A DNA stretch of 11,138 nucleotides from JBKPNX01 sp050729115 (GTDB lineage: Bacteria; Pseudomonadota; Alphaproteobacteria; Geminicoccales; Geminicoccaceae): contig JBOHKK010000210.1 in NCBI GenBank assembly GCA_050729115.1, positions 1-11,138 of the forward strand, read 5' to 3'. The number at the start of each line of letters is the position of its first letter. Positions within the stretch are counted from its first letter, which is position 1. Below are positions 1-6,587 of the stretch, piece by piece. Below the pieces are notes generated by a model. It saw only the letters and a list, made by a program, of their open reading frames with translations. It was not told the DNA's origin and did not search any database. Position numbers and translations under genes: made by a program.

Positions 1-48
1 GGCGAACGGCGATGGCGCAGATGCCAAGCCTGGCGTAACTTCCTTCAT
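1..48 (-). CDS. 5' end of an unknown gene, cut by the window edge
   Basis: On the minus strand an ATG at 48-46 opens a frame (MKEVTPGLASAPSPFA) that stays open to the left edge. Upstream of it the minus strand reads AGAAGGA with about 9 bases before the ATG, a well-placed Shine-Dalgarno sequence. Only 16 codons are visible, so no family can be named. It lies downstream of the tRNA-Ser gene in the same direction. The call rests on the ribosome-binding site and start alone and could be chance. Confidence 0.4.
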   Translation of the reverse strand, partial: MKEVTPGLASAPSPFA

Positions 49-198
49 GGCGTGGGTTCCTTCTCGATCTTGCCGATCGGAACCTACGCCACCTCAGCCA
101 ATTTCCACCAACCTCGCGACACGACCTCTGGTCCCAGCTCAAGGTGCACAGCCGTCCGCGAGAAACGGCCGAATTCCTGGGCTTTTCAGGGCCGATCA

Positions 199-219
199 GC
201 GGACGGAGAGACTGTCCGC
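199..219 (-). other. Small hairpin just downstream of tRNA-Ser
   Basis: GCGGAC (199-204) and GTCCGC (214-219) form a perfect 6-bp stem around a 9-base loop, starting about 10 bases past the CCA end of the tRNA as read on the minus strand. It may act in 3' processing or termination, but no T-run follows directly. The rest of 49-229 shows no gene, only the leader of the edge gene. Confidence 0.25.
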
Positions 220-229
220 ATAGGCATCT

Positions 230-318
230 TGGCGGAGGGAGTGGGATTCGAACCCACGAGGGGCAGCGCCCCAACACGCTTTCCAGGCGTGCGCCTTGAA
301 CCGCTCGGCCATCCCTCC
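230..318 (-). tRNA. tRNA-Ser(GGA)
   Basis: Read on the minus strand, the acceptor stem GGAGGGA pairs with TCCCTCC, followed by discriminator G and an encoded CCA (230-232). The D-arm begins TGGCCGAG, as is usual for class II serine tRNAs. The anticodon loop CTGGAAA gives anticodon GGA at 284-282, reading UCC/UCU serine codons. A long variable arm with the hairpin GGGGC-GCT-GCCCC follows, then a T-arm with GTGGG/CCCAC around TTCGAAT. The long variable arm and the anticodon together identify serine. The gene looks intact. Reading frames across it on either strand are artefacts. Confidence 0.97.
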
Positions 319-483
319 GAGCGCGCGGGACCATACTCAGCCTGCACCACCCTGGCAACGGTCGCGGCCCGCGGCCCTCGGCCTGATATATGGCGCGCCG
401 CGGCCGCTCGAGCAAAGCATTGCCCGCCGCCTGCGGGACGGTCACTTGCCTTGCGCCACCGCCGCCCCGTATGAACCTCCGTC

Positions 484-777
484 ATGAGGACATTCGGCTA
501 CTGGCTGGGCGTCGCGTTGCTGATCGCCGGAGCAGCGGCGGCGGTCGCGGAGTTGCTGACGATGCTCCAAAGCGCGCCCGCGACGCTGAGCCTCGGCGCG
601 ATCTGGTATCGCATCCACGCCAACAGCCTGGTCGGCTTCCAGGGGTTGATCGAGAGGGACCTCTCGCCGCTGGTCTGGCCGCCGATCCAGTGGCTCCTGA
701 CCCTGCCGACCTGGCTCGTGCTGGTGCCGCCGGGCCTGCTGCTGGTCTTCCTGTGCCGCGGCAAGGGGCGCCGCTGA
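484..777 (+). CDS. Small two-helix membrane protein, conserved-hypothetical type
   Basis: A 97-residue protein with a hydrophobic helix at about residues 5-27 and a second at about 68-90, ending in a basic tail (CRGKGRR) that suggests a cytoplasmic C-terminus. The roughly 40-residue central loop holds WYRIHANSLVGFQGLIERDL and should be periplasmic. The layout recalls a small membrane-protein type seen in alphaproteobacteria that has no assigned function; that recollection was not checked. The start is the first ATG before the hydrophobic segment. No good Shine-Dalgarno sequence precedes it, so the start is only moderately certain. It stands alone, divergent from the tRNA and convergent with the next gene, and no function can be given. 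Confidence 0.75.
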   Translation: MRTFGYWLGVALLIAGAAAAVAELLTMLQSAPATLSLGAIWYRIHANSLVGFQGLIERDLSPLVWPPIQWLLTLPTWLVLVPPGLLLVFLCRGKGRR

Positions 778-1001
778 GCCGCAGCCATGGCGATCCAACG
801 ACGACCGGCGTCGCAATGTAGGAAAATGATGGCCCGCGATTGCAGCTCGGGCAAATTGGAAGAACTGGAGCTCCCAAAGCCAACTCGAGCCCCAGACCAA
901 GCAGACGAGACTGACGAGACCGCAATGCGTGATCGCGAATCGACGGCCGTAGCGATCCGGCGGCAGACGCCCGCCTAGAACTTTCGCACGGGCCGGTGTG
1001 C
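778..1001. other. Intergenic stretch between convergent genes
   Basis: About 220 bases separate the stops of the two facing membrane-protein genes. The short plus-strand frame at 787-978 has no ribosome-binding site and an unremarkable translation, so it is not called. I see no clear terminator with a T-run. Confidence 0.4.
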
Positions 1002-1580
1002 TCACTGTTGGGCTGGAGGCGCTGCCGAGCGGCGCCGGCGCCACCAATGGACGCCCCTGGCGATCGCGAGCATCGGTACGCCAAGGATGAGGCACAAAAA
1101 GCCCGTAAAGACCACCCAGTGCAGCGCCAGATACCCCCACTCTGGCCAGCAGGGGAAACCCTGGTTCGACCACGGCGCGAAGCCCATCTGTTGGTAGTCG
1201 CAGTATTCGCTCTGCGAATTGTTCTCAATTCCGATCACGATGCCCATTGTCAACCAGGAGAACTCCAGGACGAGCAGTAGAAACAGGGAGGCGCGCAACC
1301 TTCCCACACCCCGCGTCAGGACGCGGCTCGGCGGAACGAAGAGTGCCGCGGGAGGAAGAAACGCCGGCAGCACCAGAACAAACCCGGTCGCGATGAGGAC
1401 TGGCACTCGCCAAGGTATCAGCTCGCAGCGTTCCGCGTCGCCTTGCGGCACTCCCTCGGCTGGAGCGAGGACCCCGCCGCACTGACCTGCCTCCGGCTGC
1501 ATCCGGAGCTGACTCTGGATCTGATGCAGCGACCAGAGAGTGGTCAGGACGGTGACCGCGGCCACGTAGATGACGGGCAA
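1002..1580 (-). CDS. Four-helix membrane protein with extracytoplasmic cysteines, unknown
   Basis: 192 residues if TTG at 1580-1578 is the start; a TAA lies five codons further upstream in frame, so the start cannot be much earlier. Hydrophobic segments fall at about residues 3-18, 60-82, 95-119 and 148-174, and the C-terminus is arginine-rich (WWRRRRSAAPPAQQ, cytoplasmic). The loops between helices 1 and 2 and between helices 3 and 4 each carry two cysteines (C34 and C52; C127 and C144), and the second loop is rich in aromatics. Both loops would be periplasmic, so disulfides are possible. I do not recognise the family. A weak AAGG lies about 12 bases before the TTG, inside a hairpin loop. 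The hydrophobic pattern supports a real gene. Confidence 0.65.
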   Translation of the reverse strand: MPVIYVAAVTVLTTLWSLHQIQSQLRMQPEAGQCGGVLAPAEGVPQGDAERCELIPWRVPVLIATGFVLVLPAFLPPAALFVPPSRVLTRGVGRLRASLFLLLVLEFSWLTMGIVIGIENNSQSEYCDYQQMGFAPWSNQGFPCWPEWGYLALHWVVFTGFLCLILGVPMLAIARGVHWWRRRRSAAPPAQQ

Positions 1581-1583
1581 CGA

Positions 1584-1607
1584 GGCCCCAAACCTTTACC
1601 TGGGGCC
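1584..1607 (-). promoter_or_regulatory. Hairpin around the ribosome-binding region of the minus-strand membrane gene
   Basis: GGCCCCA (1584-1590) and TGGGGCC (1601-1607) form a perfect 7-bp stem with a 10-base loop. Read on the minus strand, the loop contains GGTAAAGG, the only Shine-Dalgarno-like sequence for the TTG start at 1580, and the stem ends three bases before that start. The hairpin could modulate initiation by exposing or hiding the start region. The fold is seen in the sequence; the role is inferred. Confidence 0.35.
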
Positions 1608-1631
1608 GGGTCCACAATCTTTCATCGGTGG

Positions 1632-1883
1632 TTAATACGGAACTCCCTCAAAGAGATCAGAGCCAATCGGCTTCCGCCGGGGCTTGTCCCGATGGACGCG
1701 CGCGATGTCGGCGCCGAAGTTTGCAACCTTTTTTTCGATCGGTGCGCTGCCAGAATGAGCCGATCTTGGCGACGGTGGGGCGATCGATACGATCGCTGAG
1801 GCGCTTGAGCAATTCGGTGCCGGCCGCGACGTTGACCTCGGGCTTGCTCAGCCGCTCGGATCGTCATCGTCATCTCGATAGCC
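1632..1883 (-). pseudogene. Tail of a cell-wall-hydrolase-like gene, truncated and frameshifted
   Basis: On the minus strand, a frame starting near 1880 reads RSERLSKPEVNVAAG, then TELLKRLSDRID and RPTVAKIGSFWQRTDRKK. After the A7 run (1729-1735) the protein continues one frame over as VANFGADIARVHRDKP and RRKPIGSDLFEGVPY, with TAA at 1634-1632. Removing one A joins the two parts cleanly. The pattern (NVAAG, then L..L..R, then IGS..., then FGA.IARV.R.KP) resembles the C-terminal part of lysozyme or transglycosylase-like proteins of phage type; this is recognition from memory and not certain. A TGA closes the frame upstream, so the N-terminal part is missing. It is most likely a remnant. Confidence 0.45.
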
Positions 1884-1884
1884 G

Positions 1885-2023
1885 AGCCGTGGTGGGCGAC
1901 GCCAGCACCGGCGATCTCTGGCTCGAGAACAACGCGGGCGTCGTCATGCACCTCAAAGCGAAGCGCGAGGGATTGATGCTCAGCCTCGGCGCCGACGTGG
2001 TCGACGTCCGCATGGACGAATGA
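1885..2023 (+). pseudogene. C-terminal remnant of an unknown exported-type protein
   Basis: The plus-strand frame ending with TGA at 2021-2023 reads VVGDASTGDLWLENNAGVVM and then HLKAKREGLMLSLGADVVDVRMDE. The amphipathic alternation (GDLWLENN, GLMLSLGADVV) and GC-rich third positions look like a real protein tail. The frame upstream of about 1885 turns into Arg/Ser-rich noise (RSDRHRHLDSR), so the start of the gene appears lost. I do not recognise the family with confidence. The remnant abuts the tail of the minus-strand remnant. The rest of 1608-2150 shows no other gene. Confidence 0.4.
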
Positions 2024-2166
2024 TCGCGGCAGCCGGCTGCCGTTCTTCACGAAGGAATGGCGGCCAAGCGAGATCGAGCTGGTGAGATAGATAGACAGCC
2101 GCGGCAACGTGGATAGGATCGGTCTTCGCCTGACCTGCGTCGTTGAGGACCGGAGGGGGAAAGACA

Positions 2167-4488
2167 ATGCTGAAGTTATCGCCATGGAAGCGGGGCAGGC
2201 TCGTGCTTGCCCTCGGCGCTGTCGCGGGATTGACAGGAGTTATCGACCGCCCCGCAACGGCCCAGGGCAATCCGGACCGCGACGCTTATTTTGGCGAGAC
2301 GCATGTCCACACGAGCTGGTCGTTCGACGCCTACATCTTCGGCAACCAGCTGACCGGACCGGCGGATGCCTACAAGTACGCCAAGGGCGAGACGATCAAG
2401 CATCCGCTCGGCTACGACATCAAGATCACGACCCCCCTCGACTGGATGGGCGTGACCGACCACTCGGAGTATGCGGGTGTCGTCCGGCTCTCCAACGACC
2501 CGAGCTCGCCGCTGAGCAAGCTGCCGATCGCCGCCAAGCTGAAAGTGCGCGACGCCGCCGACATCCAGCGCATCTACCTGTGGCTGGGAACCAGCATGAT
2601 CCAGCAAAAGCCGATCCAGGCGCTGGTTCAGCCGGAGATCGCCGATACGGTCTGGAAGTCCAACAATGCGGCCGCCGACGCGGCCAACGAGCCCGGCAAG
2701 TTCACGGCGTTCTGCTCGTACGAGTGGACCTCTAATCCGAACTACCGGAACATGCACCGCAACGTCTTCTTCAAAGACTGCGCGAAGGTGCCCGAGCAGC
2801 CGTTCAGCTCGCTCGATTCGCAGGCGCCCGAGGATCTGTGGAACTGGATGGACGCCCAGCGCCGGGCCGGCAACGAGCTCCTGGCGATCTCGCACAACGC
2901 CAACCTTTCCGGCGGGCTCATGTTCCCGATCGACGTCGACTTCAAGGGGCGGCCGATCGATCGCGCCTGGGCGGAATCCCGCGACCGCAACGAGCGGCTC
3001 ACCGAGATCAAGCAGATCAAGGGTCAATCGGAGGCGCACCCGCTGCTCTCACCGAACGACGAGTTCGCCAACTACGAAGTCCTCAACTACCTCCTGGGCG
3101 ACCCGCAGGGCCAGTTCGTCACCCTCGGCGGCAGCTACGTGCGGCAGGCGCTGAAGGACGGCGTCGCGATGCAGAACGTGCGCGGCTACAACCCCTACAA
3201 GACGGGCATCGTCGGTGGCTCGGACTCGCACAACACTGCAGTGCCCTATCGGCAGAACAACTTCTTCGGCGGTCATGCGCGCCTCGATGGCACGATCAAG
3301 GAGCGGATCGCCGGGCATAACTTCGCCGGCTTGGACGTCCGGCTCGAGAATCCCGCGGGGCTCACCGGTGTCTGGGCCGAGGAGAACACGCGCGAGTCGC
3401 TGTTCGAGGCGATGAAGCGCAAGGAGACCTTTGCCACCAGCGGTCCGCAGATCAAGCTGCGCTTCTTCGGAGGCTCCGACTGGCCCAGCGACGTCCTGAA
3501 CGAACAGGACTGGGTCAAGACGGCCTATGCCGGCGGCGTCCCCATGGGGGGCGATCTTCCACCGTCGTCGGATGGCAAGGCGCCATCCTTCGTCGTCTGG
3601 GCGGTGAAGGACCCGGCTGCCGAGAATCTCGATCGCATCCAGATCGTCAAGGGCTGGACCAAGCACGGCCAGTCCTTCGAGAAGGTGCACGACGTCGTCT
3701 GGGCCGGCGATCGGACGCCCGACCCCGTCACCGGCAAGGTGCCGCCGATCGGCTCCACGGTGGACATCGCCAACGCCACCTACACCGACACGATCGGCGC
3801 CGTCGAGCTCAAGGGTACGTGGACCGATCCGGACTTCGACCCGACCCTCGACTCGTTCTACTATGCGCGGGTCATCGCCATCCCGACGCCGCGCTGGACC
3901 ACGATTCAAGCCAAGGAGCTGGGCGTGCCGCCGCCCGAGGTCGTCCCTGCGACCGTGCAGGAGCGAGCGTGGTCGTCGCCGATCTGGTACACGCCCACGG
4001 CCGAGTTGCGCACCGCCGCCGCGGCCGGCACGACCGTGGCGGACCTGAAGGAGCAGGGTGCCGAGGTGCTCGACGATGCCCAATTGAAGGAGCTGATCGC
4101 CGGCAAGTTCACTTGGATGCGCAACACCGCTACCGGCGGCGTGTTCAAGGTCCAATGGAGCGACACGGGCCGGATGCTCGTCATGAACGTGGACCCCCGC
4201 GTTCCCCAGCCATCCGAGGTCGGCGACCTGGCGCGCGATGCCTATCTCGGGCGCGCCGCCGACTACGAGATCAAGGACGGCAAGATCGTCACCTGGTTCG
4301 GCAATCGCGCGTATGAGCTGACCGTCTACAAGAGGGGCGGAGGCTCGACCGATCTCCTCTCGAAGGGTGACACCTACGTGGCGGCGCGCAGCAACGAGTT
4401 CGGCTATGCGAACTACGAGATCATTCCGACCCCGGAGTTTCTCGGACTTGAGGTCAAGGGTGAGGTTCCCTCCGGGACCGCACAATGA
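2167..4488 (+). CDS. DUF3604 family secreted PHP-like putative metallohydrolase
   Basis: 773 residues. Residues 1-33 form a signal peptide (basic MLKLSPWKRGR, a hydrophobic core, TAQ before the likely cut), so the enzyme should act in the periplasm or outside. Directly after come YFGETHVHTSW (H46, H48) and GVTDHSEY (D98, H99), then AISHNANLSGG (H243) and GGSDSHN (D353, H355). These His/Asp motifs are the expected metal ligands of the PHP-like fold of DUF3604. The ATG at 2167 is chosen because GGAGGGGGA lies 6-15 bases upstream and a signal peptide begins there; a TTG at 2143 lies before that site. The stop overlaps the next start (ATGA). DUF3604 substrates are largely unknown. Its neighbours suggest a metal-dependent enzyme with a dedicated folding factor and metal supply. 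Confidence 0.93.
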   Translation: MLKLSPWKRGRLVLALGAVAGLTGVIDRPATAQGNPDRDAYFGETHVHTSWSFDAYIFGNQLTGPADAYKYAKGETIKHPLGYDIKITTPLDWMGVTDHSEYAGVVRLSNDPSSPLSKLPIAAKLKVRDAADIQRIYLWLGTSMIQQKPIQALVQPEIADTVWKSNNAAADAANEPGKFTAFCSYEWTSNPNYRNMHRNVFFKDCAKVPEQPFSSLDSQAPEDLWNWMDAQRRAGNELLAISHNANLSGGLMFPIDVDFKGRPIDRAWAESRDRNERLTEIKQIKGQSEAHPLLSPNDEFANYEVLNYLLGDPQGQFVTLGGSYVRQALKDGVAMQNVRGYNPYKTGIVGGSDSHNTAVPYRQNNFFGGHARLDGTIKERIAGHNFAGLDVRLENPAGLTGVWAEENTRESLFEAMKRKETFATSGPQIKLRFFGGSDWPSDVLNEQDWVKTAYAGGVPMGGDLPPSSDGKAPSFVVWAVKDPAAENLDRIQIVKGWTKHGQSFEKVHDVVWAGDRTPDPVTGKVPPIGSTVDIANATYTDTIGAVELKGTWTDPDFDPTLDSFYYARVIAIPTPRWTTIQAKELGVPPPEVVPATVQERAWSSPIWYTPTAELRTAAAAGTTVADLKEQGAEVLDDAQLKELIAGKFTWMRNTATGGVFKVQWSDTGRMLVMNVDPRVPQPSEVGDLARDAYLGRAADYEIKDGKIVTWFGNRAYELTVYKRGGGSTDLLSKGDTYVAARSNEFGYANYEIIPTPEFLGLEVKGEVPSGTAQ

Positions 4489-5483
4489 TGCGGTTAAGCG
4501 GGCCGGCGGCGAGCCACATCTGGACCGATGGCTGCCGTCGTCGCCGCGGGGCGAGCTTGCGGTCTGAGAAGCCAGGCTGGCCGATCGGCCGCCTGCTGCG
4601 CGAGCCCCTCGTTCATTTTGTCGTGGTGGGTGTCGTCCTGTTTGGCGCCTACGGCGTCCTCCAGCCCAATCCGCAGAGCGACGAGGGCACCCAGCGTATC
4701 GAAATCACCATGGACGACCTGCGGCAGTTGGCCGTGGTGTGGCTCGCTCAGGGCCGCCCCGCGCCGACGCCGCAGCAGATGCGCGCGCTGGTCCAGCAGA
4801 AGATCACATCCGAGGTGCTGTATCGCGAGGCGGTCGCGCTCGGGCTCGATCAGGACGACGAGATCATCAAGCGCCGCCTGGCGCAGAAGATGGATTTTCT
4901 CGTGGCCGACGTCGCGGCGATGGTGCCGCCGAGCGCGGCCGAGCTCGAGACTTGGTTCGACCGCAACGCCTCCGAGTTCGCGTTGCCGCCGCACGTCAGC
5001 TTCCGCCACCTGTATTTTTCCTTCGACCGACGTGGCGACGGGACGCAGGACGCGGCCGCGGCAGGTCTCGCCCGGATCGGCGGTCTCCCGGCGGATGCGC
5101 CGGAAGCGTCGGCCATCGCCGATCCATTCATGTTCAGGAACTACTACGGCGACGCCACGCCCGAACAGATGGCGAAGGAGTTCGGGCCAGGCTTCGCCGA
5201 GGCGCTGTTTCAACTCCAACCCGGTTCGTGGCAGGGGCCGATCGAGTCCGGCTACGGCTGGCATTTGATCTGGATCGATTCCCTCGATGCCAGCCGCATT
5301 CCCACCTTCGAGGAAGTCAAGCCGCGGGTCCTGGAGGCGTGGCAGGCGGAGCGCTACCGCGAGGTCAGACAGCGGGCACTCGCGGAGATGCGCTCGCGTT
5401 ACGCGATCATCGTCCCTCCGCTCGGTGATCTCGACCTCGACGACCTGACGATTCCGACCAACAAGAGCCCGTCCGCGCCATGA
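4485..5483 (+). CDS. Membrane-anchored parvulin-type peptidyl-prolyl isomerase
   Basis: 332 residues. A transmembrane anchor lies at about 42-60 (LVHFVVVGVVLFGAYGVL), followed by a periplasmic region. An N-terminal SurA/PpiC-like helical part (about 73-160, with the conserved-type QKITSEVLYREA and RRLAQKMDFL) precedes a parvulin domain at about 165-266 (HVSFRHLYFS; the typical GSWQGPIESGYGWHLIWID). The C-terminus is a helix that returns to the chaperone part. The start overlaps the DUF3604 stop in ATGATG, pointing to translational coupling. The first 30 residues are odd and arginine-rich, so a later TTG near 4558 could be the true start. Its partner is most likely the co-translated DUF3604 protein, an inference from gene order. 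Confidence 0.88.
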   Translation: MMRLSGPAASHIWTDGCRRRRGASLRSEKPGWPIGRLLREPLVHFVVVGVVLFGAYGVLQPNPQSDEGTQRIEITMDDLRQLAVVWLAQGRPAPTPQQMRALVQQKITSEVLYREAVALGLDQDDEIIKRRLAQKMDFLVADVAAMVPPSAAELETWFDRNASEFALPPHVSFRHLYFSFDRRGDGTQDAAAAGLARIGGLPADAPEASAIADPFMFRNYYGDATPEQMAKEFGPGFAEALFQLQPGSWQGPIESGYGWHLIWIDSLDASRIPTFEEVKPRVLEAWQAERYREVRQRALAEMRSRYAIIVPPLGDLDLDDLTIPTNKSPSAP

Positions 5484-6496
5484 CGACCGGGTATTTCCGA
5501 TGGATCCCTTGGGCGCGAGTGATCGGCGCAATGGTCGGGCTGTTGGGTCTGACGTCGCTCGCTTCGGCGCATGAGATCAGGCCTGCCTATCTGCAGATCG
5601 ACCAGATCGGTCCGGATCGTTACGACGTGCTGTGGCGCACGCCCCGCCTTTCCGGCATGCGGCTGCCGGTGGTGCTGAGGCTTCCTGAAGGCGTCACCAA
5701 CGTCACCGAGCCGGTGGAGCGCCCGCTACCCGACTCCCTCCTGGAAAGGCGCGTCATTGCGGCGCCGGGCGGCCTTGCCGGGAAACGGATCGAGTTCGTC
5801 GGCCTCCAGGCGACGATCACCGAGGCGCTGGTCCGGACCCACACGTGGGACGGCTCCGAATCGACGACGATCGTGCGGCCATCGCAGCCGTGGCTGGATG
5901 TTCCTGCCCGCCAGGGTTGGATCGAGGTCGCCCTCAGCTATCTACGGGAGGGCGTCGCGCACATCCTGTTCGGCCTCGATCACCTGCTGTTCGTGGCCGC
6001 ACTGATGCTGATCGTTCGCGACTGGCGCACGCTGGTGAAGACGATCACGGCGTTCACGATAGCCCATTCCATCACACTGACCCTGGCGACCCTCGGCTGG
6101 GCGGCGCTTCCGATCGGCTTGGTCGAAGCGATGATCGCCCTCAGCATCCTTCTCGTTGCCGGGGAGGCCGTCCGTCTGGAGCGCGGCGAGGCCAGCTGGA
6201 CGAGCACCTGGCCGTGGGTCGTCGCCTTCGCCTTCGGCCTTCTCCACGGCTTCGGGTTCGCCGGAGCGCTGGTGGAGCTCGGCCTGCCGCAGAGCGACGT
6301 CCCGCTCGCCCTGCTGTCGTTTAACGTTGGCGTCGAGATCGGGCAGCTGATCTTCATCGCCGTCGTCCTGATCACGGTTCGTTCGATGGTGCGCCTCGTA
6401 CCGATACCACGCCGCGTCTTCGTCGCCTCCGCCTACGCGATCGGCATCATCGCCGCGTTCTGGAGCCTCGAACGGCTGGACGCGGTTTTTCTCTAA
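5480..6496 (+). CDS. HupE/UreJ family protein, putative metal permease
   Basis: 338 residues. A signal peptide ends ASA|HEIRPAYL at 30/31. A periplasmic domain of about 110 residues follows, then about seven membrane helices from residue 148 onward. Conserved polar motifs lie in the helices: EGVAHILFGLDHLLF (H161, D167, H168), FTIAHSITL (H196), GLLHGFGFAGAL (H256) and FNVGVEIGQL (N282, E286). These fit the HupE/UreJ_2 group, whose relatives are linked to nickel or cobalt uptake in hydrogenase and urease systems; no such enzyme lies in this window. It overlaps the isomerase stop (ATGA), completing a tight three-gene unit. The transported metal cannot be read from the sequence. Confidence 0.9.
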   Translation: MTTGYFRWIPWARVIGAMVGLLGLTSLASAHEIRPAYLQIDQIGPDRYDVLWRTPRLSGMRLPVVLRLPEGVTNVTEPVERPLPDSLLERRVIAAPGGLAGKRIEFVGLQATITEALVRTHTWDGSESTTIVRPSQPWLDVPARQGWIEVALSYLREGVAHILFGLDHLLFVAALMLIVRDWRTLVKTITAFTIAHSITLTLATLGWAALPIGLVEAMIALSILLVAGEAVRLERGEASWTSTWPWVVAFAFGLLHGFGFAGALVELGLPQSDVPLALLSFNVGVEIGQLIFIAVVLITVRSMVRLVPIPRRVFVASAYAIGIIAAFWSLERLDAVFL

Positions 6497-6587
6497 AGCC
6501 AGCAAAGCGTCAGACGCGATGCGAGCAATCTGCGATGAAGCCTGCGCAGAAGCAATCAACGGGATCGACGGGAGAAGGAATCTGACC

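Noticed and set aside
52..485. Overlapping frames on both strands through the tRNA-Ser region
   Set aside because: They run through a complete, well-folded tRNA gene and have no protein-like character.
442..1228. Long minus-strand frames across the 484-777 gene and the intergenic region
   Set aside because: Translations are rich in Arg, Ser, Pro and Gly, no ribosome-binding site is seen, and they run antisense to a membrane protein with a clear hydrophobic pattern.
1632..1883. Programmed frameshifting at the A7 run
   Set aside because: The shift needed is +1, or loss of one A, whereas A-rich slippery heptamers usually give -1 shifts. The gene is also truncated upstream, so decay or sequencing error is simpler.
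3049..4485. A 478-codon open frame on the minus strand opposite the DUF3604 gene
   Set aside because: The DUF3604 frame has a signal peptide, ribosome-binding site and family motifs. The opposite frame is the usual antisense reading of GC-rich codons and matches nothing I recognise.
4494..5531. A 345-codon minus-strand frame opposite the prolyl isomerase
   Set aside because: The plus-strand frame shows a membrane anchor, parvulin motifs and coupled starts; the antisense frame has none of these.
6519..6587. Upstream ATG at 6519 as the FadL start
   Set aside because: It has no Shine-Dalgarno sequence and would place 23 polar residues before the signal peptide; ATG 6588 has both a good site and a proper signal peptide.
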